Source: Actinobacteria bacterium UBA2184
GTDB lineage: Bacteria; Actinomycetota; Coriobacteriia; Anaerosomatales; Anaerosomataceae
Assembly: GCA_002328745.1 (NCBI GenBank)
Contig: DCVQ01000024.1
Location: forward strand, 1-20,327
Length of the DNA: 20,327 bases
Direction of reading: 5' to 3'
Numbering within the stretch: the first letter of the stretch is position 1; each line of letters starts with the position of its first letter. The translations under genes and the position numbers were made by a program. The notes under the pieces are model-generated. The model was not told where the DNA came from and searched no databases. It worked only from the letters and a program-made list of their open reading frames with translations. Of the stretch, positions 1 to 10,400 are shown piece after piece.

Positions 1-471
1 TGGCCCGACCTGCTGATGGCAGGCATGTCCACCGCAGTCGCCGGTGCCGGCATCGCGATCGGCTGGTACTTCTACGGCCGCCGGTCGAAGGTCATCAACA
101 CCCGCGCGCTCAAGCAGCGGTACCCGCATGCGTACGGCGTGCTCAGCAACAAGCTGTACTTCGATCTCACCTACGGGCACTTCCTCGTCCGGCCGTATGG
201 CACGGTCGCCGAGGTGATGTCGGGCTTCGACTCGGCCATCGTCGACGGCCTCGTGAACGGCGCCGGCGCCGCATGGCGCGCTCTCGCCTCGGTATGGTGG
301 CGTTTCGATGCCGTGGTGATCGACGGCATGGTGAACGGTACGGCCACGTTCGTGAGGCGGACCGGCTCAAGCCTCCGGCTGCTGCAGAGCGGCCGCGTTC
401 GCGCCTATCAGACGCTCGTCGCAGGGGCGGTCGTGCTCCTTGCGCTGTGGATCCTCGTGAAAGGGGCCTGA
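1..471 (+). CDS. nuoL: NADH-quinone oxidoreductase subunit L, C-terminal part (cut by window start)
   Basis: This is the C-terminal 156 residues of the large antiporter-like subunit of respiratory complex I, an integral membrane protein in the proton-translocating arm. The frame is open to base 1, so the gene begins outside the window. Visible features are a transmembrane helix near the start (GAGIAIGWYFYG), the NuoL-type tail with 'NKLYFDLTYGHFLVRP', two repeats of the form 'D-A-(I/V)-(V)-DG-(L/M)-VNG', 'QSGRVRAYQTLV' and a final transmembrane helix. The 'Q-G-x-x-x-x-Y' ending and the neighbouring nuoM and nuoN are typical of NuoL. The stop is 3 bp before the nuoM start, which points to one operon with translational coupling. 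Confidence 0.93.
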   Translation, partial: WPDLLMAGMSTAVAGAGIAIGWYFYGRRSKVINTRALKQRYPHAYGVLSNKLYFDLTYGHFLVRPYGTVAEVMSGFDSAIVDGLVNGAGAAWRALASVWWRFDAVVIDGMVNGTATFVRRTGSSLRLLQSGRVRAYQTLVAGAVVLLALWILVKGA

Positions 472-474
472 CGC

Positions 475-1938
475 GTGATGTTCCCGCTGCTCACGGTCAT
501 CGTGTTCCTCCCGCTCGCCGGCTCGCTGCTCGTGGCGCTGCTCGGCAACGCGCGCCCGAACGCCGCCCGGTGGACGGCCGCGCTCGTGGCCGCCGCCGAT
601 CTCGCGCTCGTGGGGTGGCTCGTGGCCCGCTTCGACGTGGGTGCGGGCATGCAGTTCGCCGAGAAGGTGGCGTGGGTGCCGCAGGTGGGCATCACCTACC
701 ACCTCGCCGTAGACGGCCTGTCGCTCTCGATGCTGGCGCTCTCGGCGCTGCTCAGCCTGCTCGCCGTCATCGGCTCGTGGAAGACCGAGTCCAAACCCGC
801 CACGTGGTTCGCCATGCTGCTCCTGCTCGAGGTGGGCATGAACGGCGTGTTCGTGGCGATGGACTTCGTGCTCTTCTACGTGTTCTGGGAGCTCGTGCTC
901 GTGCCGATGTACTTTCTCATCGGCACGTGGGGCGGACCGCGGCGCGAGTACGCGGCGATCAAGTTCTTCCTGTACACGCTCTTCGGCAGCGTGTTCATGC
1001 TGGTGGGCATCATCGCGCTCTACCTGAAGACCGGGACGTTCAACATCCTCGAGATGTCCGGCATGGGCCTCGATCCCACGTTCCAGTGGTGGGTGTTCGC
1101 GGCGTTCTTCCTCGGCTTCGCCGTGAAGGTGCCGGTCTTCCCGCTGCACACGTGGCTGCCAGACGCGCACGTGGAAGCGCCCACCGCGGCGTCGGTGCTG
1201 CTCGCGGGCATCCTGCTCAAGATGGGCTCGTACGGCTTCCTGCGCGTATCCCTGCCGATCCTGCCCGAGGCGGCGCACCAGTGGAGCGGCTTCATCGCGG
1301 CGCTCGCGATGATCTCGATCGTCTACGGAGCCGCGGTGGCCTTCGCGCAGACCGACATGAAGAAGCTCGTGGCGTACTCGTCGGTCTCGCACATGGGCTT
1401 CGTGATGCTCGGCATCGCCTCGATGACGCCCGAGGGCCTGAACGGCGCCGCCGCGGTGATGTTCAGCCACGGCGTGGTGACCGGCATGCTGTTCTTCCTG
1501 GTGGGCATGGTCTACGAGCGTACGCACACGCGGACGATCGCCGACGTGCGCGGTCTCGCGGGCCGCGTGCCCCGGGCCGCCGGGCTCCTCGCGTTCGCGT
1601 CGTTCGCCTCGCTCGGCCTGCCGGGCCTCTCCGGCTTCGTGGGCGAGTTCCTGAGCCTGCTCGGTGCGTGGAAGTCCGACATGTGGCCGGGCTGGGTGCT
1701 CGGCGCGGCCGTGGGCGTGCTGCTGGCCGCGGCGTACATGCTGTGGCTCGTGCAGCGCGTGGTGCTTGGCACGCCGTCGGAGAAGGTCGCGGGCATCGGC
1801 GATCTCTCGGTGCGCGAGGTCGCGGTGCTGGTGCCGCTCGTGGCGCTCACGCTCGGCGTGGGCATCTACTGGGACGCGCTGCTGCGCTTCACCGATCCTG
1901 CCGTAGGCGCGATCCTAGCGCTGATGGGCGGCGCGTAG
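475..1938 (+). CDS. nuoM: NADH-quinone oxidoreductase subunit M
   Basis: A 487-residue, antiporter-like membrane subunit of complex I that takes part in proton pumping. It has about 14 hydrophobic segments. The conserved charged residues expected for proton channels are present: Glu139 in 'FWELVLVPMYFLIG', Lys218 in 'FAVKVPVFPLHTWLPDAH', His225, and the 'TDMKKLVAYSSVSHMG' motif in the second half. Length matches the family (about 490-510 aa). The start could be GTG at 475 or ATG at 478; the AAAGGGG at 460-466 favours either, with better spacing for 475. It lies 3 bp after nuoL and 1 bp before nuoN, so the three are co-transcribed. Confidence 0.96.
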   Translation: MMFPLLTVIVFLPLAGSLLVALLGNARPNAARWTAALVAAADLALVGWLVARFDVGAGMQFAEKVAWVPQVGITYHLAVDGLSLSMLALSALLSLLAVIGSWKTESKPATWFAMLLLLEVGMNGVFVAMDFVLFYVFWELVLVPMYFLIGTWGGPRREYAAIKFFLYTLFGSVFMLVGIIALYLKTGTFNILEMSGMGLDPTFQWWVFAAFFLGFAVKVPVFPLHTWLPDAHVEAPTAASVLLAGILLKMGSYGFLRVSLPILPEAAHQWSGFIAALAMISIVYGAAVAFAQTDMKKLVAYSSVSHMGFVMLGIASMTPEGLNGAAAVMFSHGVVTGMLFFLVGMVYERTHTRTIADVRGLAGRVPRAAGLLAFASFASLGLPGLSGFVGEFLSLLGAWKSDMWPGWVLGAAVGVLLAAAYMLWLVQRVVLGTPSEKVAGIGDLSVREVAVLVPLVALTLGVGIYWDALLRFTDPAVGAILALMGGA

Positions 1939-1939
1939 C

Positions 1940-3307
1940 ATGGGCGACCTCTGGCTGCTGATCCCCGAGTACCTCGTTTTGGGCGGCGCGCTGCTGGCGC
2001 TCTTCCTCGACGTGGTGGGCGGCGATCGCCGCGCCGCCGCGCGGGTCGGGGCGGTCTTCGCGGTCGCGGCGGCGGGCGTCGCGCTCGCTCTGGGCCCGGG
2101 GGCGACCCTCTTCGGCGGCCAGCTGGTGCTCGACGAGCGCGCGACCTTCGCGCGCGTGGCCATCGCGGCGCTCACGGCGGTGTGGCTGCTGTGGGTGGCG
2201 GGGCGCGGCGCGGGCTCCGAGCGCGTAGCCGAGGCCACGTTCCTCGCGCTCATCTCGGCGCTCGGCGGCATGCTCATCGTCTCGGCACGCGACCTGGTGG
2301 TGCTCTTCATCGCGCTCGAGCTCTCCACGATGCCCGCGTACGTGCTCATGGGCTACCGCCGCGACGACGCGCGCGGGCTCGAGGGCGCGCTCAAGTACTT
2401 CCTGCTCTCGATGCTCACGAGCCTCGTGATGCTCTACGGCCTGTCGTTCCTCTACGGGATCGCGGGGTCCACGGCATACGCCGACCTCGCGTCCGGCGAG
2501 GCCACCACGCTGCGCTCGCTCGGCTTCGTGTTCGCGCTCATCGGGCTGTTCGCCAAGCTCTCGGCGGCGCCCTTCCACTACTGGACGCCGGACGCCTATG
2601 CCGGCGCGCCCGCGTCGTCGGTGGCGTTCGTCTCCACCGTGCCGAAGGTGGCGGGCACCGTGGCGCTCGTCACGCTCGTGGACGCGCTCCGGGGCGGCGT
2701 GGCCGGCATGACGGGCATCCTCGCGGCGGTGGCCGTGGCCTCGATGCTGCTCGGCAACCTCGCGGCGTTCCCGCAGACCGACGTCAGGCGCCTCATGGCG
2801 TACTCCGGCGTGGCGCACACCGGCTACATCCTGCTCGCGGTGGCCGCCGGGGCAACCGGCGGGGCGGCCGCGGTCTTCTACACCGTGGCGTACGCCATCC
2901 CGTCGATGGCCGTTGTGCTGCTCGCCGCCGAGGAGGGCACGGCGCTCGCCGACCTCGGCGGCCTCGTGGCGCGCCGCCCGCTGCTCGCCTGGGCGTCGGT
3001 GGCCTGGCTGCTCTCGCTCGTGGGCATCCCGCCGATGGTGGGCTTCTTCGGCAAGCTGAACCTGTTCACCGCGGCCCTGCAGGCCGACCTGCTCGCGCCG
3101 GTGCTCGTGGCGGTTGCGATGAGCGTGGTCTCGGCGGGCTACTACTTCCGCATCCTGCGCGAGTCGTTCTTCGGCGAGCGGCCCGAGGCGGCCGTGATGG
3201 CGCCGAGCGCCGGCGCGTGGACGGCCATGGCCGCGCTCACGCTGGCGGTGCTCGCGATGGGCGTGGCGGCATCGCCGCTGCTCGGCTTCCTCGGCGTGCA
3301 GTTCTAG
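1940..3307 (+). CDS. nuoN: NADH-quinone oxidoreductase subunit N
   Basis: A 455-residue polytopic membrane protein, the third antiporter-like subunit of complex I. Recognisable elements: 'DLVVLFIALELSTMPAYVLMG' with Glu127, 'ALKYFLLSMLTS', 'GLFAKLSAAPFHYWTPDAY' with Lys206, and 'TDVRRLMAYSGVAHTGYILLA', all standard for NuoN. Start ATG is 1 bp after the nuoM stop, with no obvious Shine-Dalgarno of its own, so translation is probably coupled to nuoM. It is the last subunit gene of the nuo cluster, as is common. Quinone reduction and NADH oxidation are carried out by subunits encoded upstream of the window. Confidence 0.95.
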   Translation: MGDLWLLIPEYLVLGGALLALFLDVVGGDRRAAARVGAVFAVAAAGVALALGPGATLFGGQLVLDERATFARVAIAALTAVWLLWVAGRGAGSERVAEATFLALISALGGMLIVSARDLVVLFIALELSTMPAYVLMGYRRDDARGLEGALKYFLLSMLTSLVMLYGLSFLYGIAGSTAYADLASGEATTLRSLGFVFALIGLFAKLSAAPFHYWTPDAYAGAPASSVAFVSTVPKVAGTVALVTLVDALRGGVAGMTGILAAVAVASMLLGNLAAFPQTDVRRLMAYSGVAHTGYILLAVAAGATGGAAAVFYTVAYAIPSMAVVLLAAEEGTALADLGGLVARRPLLAWASVAWLLSLVGIPPMVGFFGKLNLFTAALQADLLAPVLVAVAMSVVSAGYYFRILRESFFGERPEAAVMAPSAGAWTAMAALTLAVLAMGVAASPLLGFLGVQF

Positions 3308-3314
3308 TACGCCC

Positions 3315-3782
3315 ATGATGCGCCTCGACATCGTCTGCGTCGGGCGGCTCAAGGAGCGGCACTGGCGTGACGCGGCCGCCGAGTACCTCAAGCGGCTCAC
3401 GCCCTACGCGCGCGTGCAGGTGGCCGAGGTGGCCGACCGCGACGTGAGCGCCGACGAGGCGCGTGCGCTCGCTGCCGAAGCCGCCGACATCCTGAAGGCG
3501 CTGCCCGCCGACGCGCACGTGGCGGTGCTCGAGATCGGCGGAGCGCAGCGCTCCTCGGCCGGGCTGGCCGAGTGGCTCGACGCGCACGCGGTGGGCGGGC
3601 GTGGCCGCGTGGCGTTCGTGATCGGCGGCGCGGCCGGGCTGCACCCCGACGTGCTCGCGCGCGCCGACGAGCGGCTGTCGCTCGGCCCGCTCACGCTGCC
3701 GCACCAGCTCGCGCGCGTGGTGCTGCTGGAGCAGCTCTACCGCGCGTTCCGCATCAGCCGCGCCGAGCCGTACCACCGGTAG
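3315..3782 (+). CDS. rlmH: 23S rRNA (pseudouridine1915-N3)-methyltransferase RlmH
   Basis: A 155-residue SPOUT-class methyltransferase that uses S-adenosylmethionine to methylate pseudouridine 1915 in helix 69 of 23S rRNA in assembled 70S ribosomes. Length equals the family norm (about 155 aa). Diagnostic sequence: 'RLKERHWRDAAAEYLKRL' near the N-terminus, the SAM-binding trefoil-knot loop 'FVIGGAAGL' (residues 101-109), 'LSLGPLTLPHQLARVVLLEQ' (121-140) and the invariant C-terminal 'PYHR'. The start may be either of two consecutive ATGs (3315 or 3318). The gene follows nuoN by 7 bp without a clear ribosome-binding site, so it probably rides on the nuo transcript. Confidence 0.96.
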   Translation: MMRLDIVCVGRLKERHWRDAAAEYLKRLTPYARVQVAEVADRDVSADEARALAAEAADILKALPADAHVAVLEIGGAQRSSAGLAEWLDAHAVGGRGRVAFVIGGAAGLHPDVLARADERLSLGPLTLPHQLARVVLLEQLYRAFRISRAEPYHR

Positions 3783-3787
3783 CGGCG

Positions 3788-4198
3788 ATGGGACCCGAAG
3801 TCCACTTCCGCCGAACGCGCGACTGGGCGATCGCCGAGGGGTTCTCCGAGGAGGAGGCCGAGCGCATCGCGAGCGCCAACCAGGACGTCGACATGACGTT
3901 CCCGTCGCGCGCTTCGTTCGGCAATTCCACGCGTCACTTCCCACCCACGTCGTGGTGGTGGCGGCACCGCTACTTCCGGGAAGCGGTGGCCAGGCGCGAC
4001 CTCGAGCGGCTGGGGTGGGCGCTCCACACCGTGCAAGACTCGGCGGCGCACGGGCTCTTCGGCTGGACGCACACGCTCCAGCACCTGCATCTGCGCCACA
4101 ACCCGGACGTGTGGGAACTCGCCTCGCCGCGGCTGCGCGCCCGGCTCGAGCGGGACACGCGGCGACTGCTGGCGCGGTATCGGGCGCGGGTGGGGTAG
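3788..4198 (+). CDS. Small protein with zinc-dependent phospholipase C-like His/Asp motif
   Basis: A 136-residue soluble protein without a signal peptide. The core is 'GWALHTVQDSAAHGLFGWTH' (residues 77-96), where His80, Asp84, His88 and His96-region residues reproduce the 'LH-x-x-QD-x-x-H' helix of the zinc-dependent phospholipase C / S1-P1 nuclease fold. His6, Asp33, Asp35 and His50 could complete a metal site. The protein is much shorter than true phospholipases C (about 250 aa), so it is either a minimal member or a divergent binding protein; no substrate can be assigned. ATG 3788 lies 5 bp after rlmH and there is no good alternative, so it is likely co-transcribed. It is the last gene before the Rhs island. 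Confidence 0.75.
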   Translation: MGPEVHFRRTRDWAIAEGFSEEEAERIASANQDVDMTFPSRASFGNSTRHFPPTSWWWRHRYFREAVARRDLERLGWALHTVQDSAAHGLFGWTHTLQHLHLRHNPDVWELASPRLRARLERDTRRLLARYRARVG

Positions 4199-4219
4199 GG
4201 CGGGCGAGGGGGCCGGGGT

Positions 4220-4240
4220 CCGACGCGCGTCGGGGATTCT
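4220..4240 (+). terminator. Weak terminator candidate after the nuo-rlmH unit
   Basis: CCGACGCGCGTCGG at 4220-4233 is a perfect 14-bp palindrome that can fold into a 5-bp GC stem with a GCGC loop, 21 bp after the last stop codon of the nuo/rlmH run. It is followed by GGATTCTC rather than a real T-tract, so intrinsic termination would be weak. It could equally be a protein-binding palindrome. The rest of 4234-4355 shows nothing recognisable. Confidence 0.25.
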
Positions 4241-4355
4241 CAGTATCGGGCGGTCCGTCGTGAGCAGCCGTCTCGGCGCCCGCTGTAACCAAATGCCGGG
4301 CTGAAGCGTCTACACAAGTGACGGTCTGTTCGTCGCACCTGATGAGCGTATCGTC

Positions 4356-4383
4356 TTGTCTTCACGACCGTCGGTCGTAGTGT
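4356..4383 (+). promoter_or_regulatory. Possible promoter with operator-like palindrome in its spacer, upstream of rhs
   Basis: TTGTCT (4356-4361) and TAGTGT (4378-4383) are separated by 16 bp and could form a sigma70-type -35/-10 pair for the giant rhs gene, whose ATG is at 4455. The spacer holds ACGACCG-T-CGGTCGT (4364-4378), a perfect 7-bp inverted repeat with a 1-nt centre, positioned where a dimeric repressor would block RNA polymerase. The promoter match is only moderate; the palindrome is certain. Confidence 0.35.
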
Positions 4384-4411
4384 CCGCGCCACGCATCACG
4401 TGGCGCGGACA
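4381..4411 (+). promoter_or_regulatory. Perfect 13-bp inverted repeat upstream of rhs
   Basis: The arms 4381-4393 (TGTCCGCGCCACG) and 4399-4411 (CGTGGCGCGGACA) are exact reverse complements around a 5-nt centre. It lies 43 bp before the rhs start codon and has no T-run after it. As RNA it would be a very stable hairpin in the leader; as DNA it is a 31-bp operator-like palindrome directly downstream of another palindrome (4364-4378). If the proposed -10 at 4378 is used, transcription would start within this palindrome, which fits an operator better than an RNA element. Confidence 0.5.
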
Positions 4412-4454
4412 GGTGTCGCACATCGGGAGGGTCCGACACGAGGGCGGGGGTATC

Positions 4455-7400
4455 ATGGTGCGAGGGGTCAGGCACGCGGTCGTTCGTAGTCTGTGCGTCG
4501 TTCTTTCGGGTACTCTGACGCTCGGTGTGCCGCTCGGCGCACTCGGGAGTGCGTATGCGGCCGAGGCACCGCCGGTGCCAGCTGCGGAGCCAATGGCACC
4601 CAGTGCGCCGGGGTCGATCCCGGCGGGTGCCGTGGAGGATGCCTCGCGCCGCGACGAGCACTCCAAACACTACCGGCTTGCTGATGGCAGCTGGATGGCG
4701 GTCATCTCCGAAGAGCCCGTCCACTTCAAGGACACGAACGGCGAGTGGGTCGACATCGATGCGACCCTCGTGCCCGATCTGGCGACAGGGCGCGTCCGTA
4801 CGCGCGCGGCCGAGGTGAGCGCGTCGTTCGGCCCGCAGCAGACCGGGGCATGTCCCGCGCAGGTGACTGTCAACGGCCGTGCGGTGGGGCTCGACCTCCT
4901 CGGCGCAACCGAAGGACTCGCCGTCGCCGAAGGCCGCACCGCGCGCTATCGAGGCGTGGCTGTGGCGACCGACCTGCTGTACGAGGCCACCGGGAGCGGC
5001 GTGAAGGAGACGCTCGTACTCGCCTCGACAGAGGCACCGGGTACCTTCAGCTTCTACGTCGATTCAGCAGGGCTCCTCGTCGAGGGCGATGACGCGAGCG
5101 GCTGGGGCTTGCACGACCCTGAGACCGGCGAGCGCGTCCTCCAGATCGGGGGGCTGGTGGTCTTCGACTCGAGTGCCAACGAGCTCGGTGATCCCGCGTA
5201 CTGTACAACCGCGACGATGATCGTCGAGCCGGCCTTCGGCGGCGCGCGGGTGACCTACGACGTCCCGCGGGGATGGCTGGACGATCCTGCACGCGTGTGG
5301 CCCGTGTACGTGGATCCCACCCTCACGGCGGCGGCCACGCAGGACACCTACATGACATCGGCCGCCCCCTACACGGCGTACGGTTCATCGACGGAGCTGC
5401 GGTGTGGGTACTATGACTCCGTTACCGGCCACAACCGCGCGTACGTGAAGTTCGTCGTCTCCTCGATACCGTCGTACGCCCGCATCGACAGTGCGACCTT
5501 CTCGATCTACCAGTATCACACGTACTACGTCAGCGCAGCGACGACCACGTATCTGGCAAGGGTCACCTCGTCCTGGACGGAGTCGACGAGCTGGGCGTAC
5601 CGCCCGGGCCAGGTGATACTGGCGAGCCAGTCCGTGGCAGGCCGTGGCGTGTGGGTCAACTGGAGTCAGACAGCGGTCAAGAACACCGTGGCGGGTTGGG
5701 TCGCAGGCACCGTGGCCAATAACGGCCTCGTCTGCTACCAGGCGGAGGACGGCTCGCAGAACACGACCCACTGGCGGCGGTTCTACTCGAGCGAGTATGC
5801 GGGCACAACGCTGCGCCCCAAGCTCGTCGTGAACTACACGACTGCGCCCGACCCGGTCACCGATGTCTCGGCGAGCACCTACTCCGCGCTTGACTGGTAC
5901 CGGGAGGTCGACACCGACTCCGATGGCTTCGCCGACGGCGCGAACGACACGCCGCTCCGGGGACGCGGACGCGTGCAGCTCTCATGGGTTCCGACGGCGC
6001 GGGCTGATGGCTACACCATCATGGCGTGGGACGGCGACAGCTACCAGCAGGTCGGGCGCGTGCTGGGGAACGCCACCACCACGTGGACGAGCGAGGCGGG
6101 CGGCATCTACCCGAAGGGCTCCACGATCGCTGGCTGGATGCCTGCAGCACGGAACGCCTTCGCAGTCGCCGGCTCGCCTTCTGCGCCCAACCGTACCGCG
6201 CAGGTGAGCATCGAGGGAACGGCGAGCGACGTCGGCGTCGTCGTGACCGACGGTACCTACCTCTATACACGCGGGTGGAACTCACCGCGCTACCCCGGCT
6301 CGACTTCATGGCAGCGCGTCGGCACGGGCTTCAACGGCACCGAAGCGGGCGGCGAGCCCGTGCAAGTGGGGCGCTTCTTCACCGACCAGCCTATCCTCTC
6401 GGCGTTCTATCTCGACGGCGTTATCTACAGCGGGTACGCGACATCTCCGACCACCATCACCGGCGTTCCGAAGACGGCGTCTGCGGATGCCACCGATGAC
6501 GTCATCCTCACCTTCACGGTGCCGCTGCTCAACCTCGCGACCGGCTCCCCGCTCACAGGGCCGAGCGGGGGTGTCATGCTCGCGAGCGACGGTGAGCGCA
6601 TCTACAGCGTTGCGAACGACATCCCGGGCGGCGGCTCCTACGATGGCTGGACGATCCGGGTCTACGACCGTGCCGGGACCTGGCTCTTCGACCGTACCGT
6701 CCCGCGCTCCTACTACACCGACGGCGTGATCGCCGACGGACAGGCGCTCTACATGATCGAGTGGACCGCGTCGGATGCCGCACGCGTCACCAAGGTCCGT
6801 ACGAGCGACTTCGCGGTCGTCAACTGCTGGACGCTCGATCAGGGCTATACGGGTGACATCAACGGCTGCTACGACGCGGCGACCGGGAGCTTCTGGCTCG
6901 GCTCTCTCACGCAGAGTGTCGTGCACCGGTATGACGGCCCCGGGCTCGACTTGCTCGATGACCCCGAGGCGCTCTACGAGAAGGGCGCGAACGCCGCGTA
7001 CATGGATTCGCACAAGTACTGGTTCCGCGTCGTGCCGTTCAACGTTGCTGGCGAGAGCGCCACGCTCTCCTCGTGCACGCCATATATGCCGACGCTCGAG
7101 AATCGCACCGTCCGCGTGAACGATGAGGACCGCGATACCGTCCATGAGATCGGCGAGATCGCGGGTCACTCGCTGTCGGCGGTGCTGGATGAAGGCGCGC
7201 TGCAGGCGGGCGTGACCGACCTGGCGGTTGCGAGCTGGGGTCCGGCCGCCGAGCTCGCGCGGTGGTACTCGAGCGAGACTACCGCACCCGGGCTCCTTGC
7301 GAATGCTCCCGGCTGGCGATTCGGCTTCGAGCGCACGATCGAGGCCACTTCCACCGGCGCAATCCTCACCGATGAGACCGGCACCACGAGCGCATTCGTG

Positions 7401-10400
7401 CTCGCCGGAGGCATCTACCAGCCGCCCGGCGGGAGCTACGACCGGCTGACACTGGAAGCTGGCGGGACCGAGTGGATGCTCGCGTTCAAGGACCGCTCGT
7501 ACGAAGTCTACGATGTGGCGACGGGACGTCTGTTGCGCGTGACCGACAAGAACGGCAACACGGTCACGAACGAATGGACGAGCGGCTCCATCAGGATCGT
7601 CGCGGCCAACGGCAAGCAGATCGTGGTCGCGCTAGACGCGCAAGGGCATGTATCCGGAGCGGTCCAGGCGACCGCCGATGGTACCCGTGAGGTCTCCTAC
7701 AGCACCACCGGCACGCCGGAGGTCACCTACTTCCCGGGTGACGCGGACTGCGAATACGCGGTCGCCTACCGTTACGACGCCGGGGGGCGGCTCGCCTCGG
7801 TGACCGTCCCGGAGTGGCCGACGCAGGCCGAGCAGGCGTCCTGGCAGTTCGGCTACGAGCCGGCAAGCGGGCGTCTTTCGACCGTGGCCTCGCCGCTCGC
7901 GGTCTCGGGTGACGATCCCCACGCGACCACCACGATCAGCTACGAGGCCGGGACCGAGACGGTGGATGATGACGCAAGTGCCGTCGTCTCAACCGGCAGC
8001 TGGGTCACGGGCACGCTCACCTCGATGTACGCCGACACGTACCGCTACTCGTACTGGACGGGCGCCGAGACGTCGTTCACCTTCACGGGGACGAGCGCAA
8101 CGTGGATCGGTTCGCGGGGCTCATCGTACGGTATCGCGGAGGTGTACGTAGACGGCGTGAAGGCCTCCACCGTCGACACCTATGCGGAAACCTACTCGCA
8201 CCAGCAGGCGCTCTACACCGCAAGCGGTCTATCCCCGGGTACGCACACGCTCGAAGTGCGCGCCACCGGCACGAAGAACCTGTTGAGTGAAGCCGCGGTC
8301 ATCATTGTGGACGCATTCGCCTACACGCCCTACCCGGCGGTGGAGGCCGCCACGGTAACGACCTACGGGGACGTGGGGACCGCCGCCGCCTCACTCACCG
8401 AGGACGCGGCTATCCATCAGCACTACACGATGAACCCGACCGGCACGATGGCGACGATGACCGACCCGCATCTTGCAGGAGATGCCACGCATGAGGTGTG
8501 GCGGTACACCTACACGCCCACAAACGAAGCCATCGTCGAGGTCGCTCCGGTGGGGGCGAGCGTGTCGCGCACCCTCGACGGGCGCGGCAATGTGACGGCG
8601 ACCTTCGACGAAGAGGGGCACCGCACCACCTACGTCTACGACGAACTCGACCAGCTCCTCCGCGAGACGGATCCCCGAGGCTGCACCACCTACTACACCT
8701 ACGACAGCGGCGGCAACCTCACTGCCGAGGACAAGCAGCTCAACACCACCGAGCGCTCGCACGTGGCCTACGCCTACGATTCGGCCGGCCGGGTGACCCG
8801 GCAGGAGGAGAGCATCGACACCAGCACTACCGCGGTGACCGAGTACGCCGAGTTCGCGCCGTCGGGCGAGGCGACCCGGATCGTCCAGAAGGACGTGGTG
8901 CTCGCATCGGGCACCACCGGCGTCGAGCTTGTCGAGACCAAGTCGATTGACGCCTTCGGCAACACGACCGAGGAGCGCAATGCTGCCGGCGAGGTCGTGA
9001 GCCGCACCGCCTACGACCTTGCGGGACGCTCGGTGGTTGCGACCGATGCCGCCGGGGTGGCGACCGTCACGGAGTACGACGCGCTCGGCAACGCGATCGC
9101 CTCGTACCGCAGGAGCGCGGACGGCAGCATCATCGACCGGGCGACGCACGCCTACGACCTCGCGAGCCGGGTCGCGACCGACACCTACATGCTCGACGCC
9201 GTGGTCGACCGCACCGTCCACCACACCTACGACGCCAGCGGGCGCGAGGTCGCGAGCGATGACAGCAGGGTTTCCACAGCCGACGGCGATCGCGCGGTCA
9301 CCTACTATGACGCCCGCGGCACCACGGTGGCGGCGTGGGGCGAGGGCGCCGCGCTCGGCAATCCGACCGCCGCGACGCGGTCGGCCTACAACGTCTACGG
9401 TCAGCTCACCTACGAGTGGGCTTCCGGCGAGACGACGGCCACGATGTACGCGTACTACCCGAACGGGCTCACGCAGAAGGTCACCGCCCCTGATGGAAGC
9501 TGGACGAGCTACACGTACGACGACGGTGGCCTGAAGCTCACCGAGACGGTGCCGACCGAAGCTGACGAGGCCACCACCGGCTACACGTACGACATCGGCG
9601 GCAGGCTCGTGTCGAGCACGACCGCGGACGGCGCGACCACGAGGTACGTCTACGACCTCGCCGGCCGCCAGGTCTCTGCGGGTGCGGAGGAGCAGGCCGC
9701 GTCCACGACGACGTACAACACCGCGGGCTGGGAACTCAGCTCGAAGGACTCCGATGGGATCGGCAAGGCGAAGACGTACGATCGCGCAGGACGGGTGCTC
9801 ACCGACACGGATGCGGGGATGGTGACCACCACCGCCTACGACGCGGCTGGCCGCATGGCGACCGTCATCAATCCCGACCTGGCGGTCACGACGTACGACT
9901 ACGACGCCTTCTCCCGAACGGCCACGGAGAGCGCCGAGACCTCACAGGGCGTGAACCTGAAGACCACGGTGACCGCCTACGACGCCCTCTCGCGCCCGAC
10001 GACCGTCCACGTGGTGCAGGGCGCGGGTGCATCTGCGATCGAGCGCATGACGACGGTCACCTATCCGGCCGGAGGCGCCAACCAAACGGTGCTTCAGATC
10101 GCCTACCCCGGCGCGACCACCACGGTCATCTACGATGCGGGTGGACGCGAGACGAGCCGGAGTTCGGTTACTGCGGCGGGAACGCTTCAGTGGAATGCGA
10201 CGAACTACGACGTCGCCAATCGCCTGAGGGCATGGAGCTTCGCCGGTGCTGTCTCGGGTCGTACCTACGACGAGGTGAACGGCCGCCTCACCGGCCAGTC
10301 CGGCGCGGGCTTCGGGGCTGAGGCGACCTACAGCTACGACGCCGCGACCGGCCGCAAGAACGCCGAGACCTTCGACTTCGCCTACGGCGCGGACGAGGCC

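Noticed and set aside
273..1961. Long Arg/Ala-rich open frame overlapping nuoL and nuoM
   Set aside because: It is a frame shadow of high-GC coding DNA; the overlapping NuoM frame shows clear family motifs.
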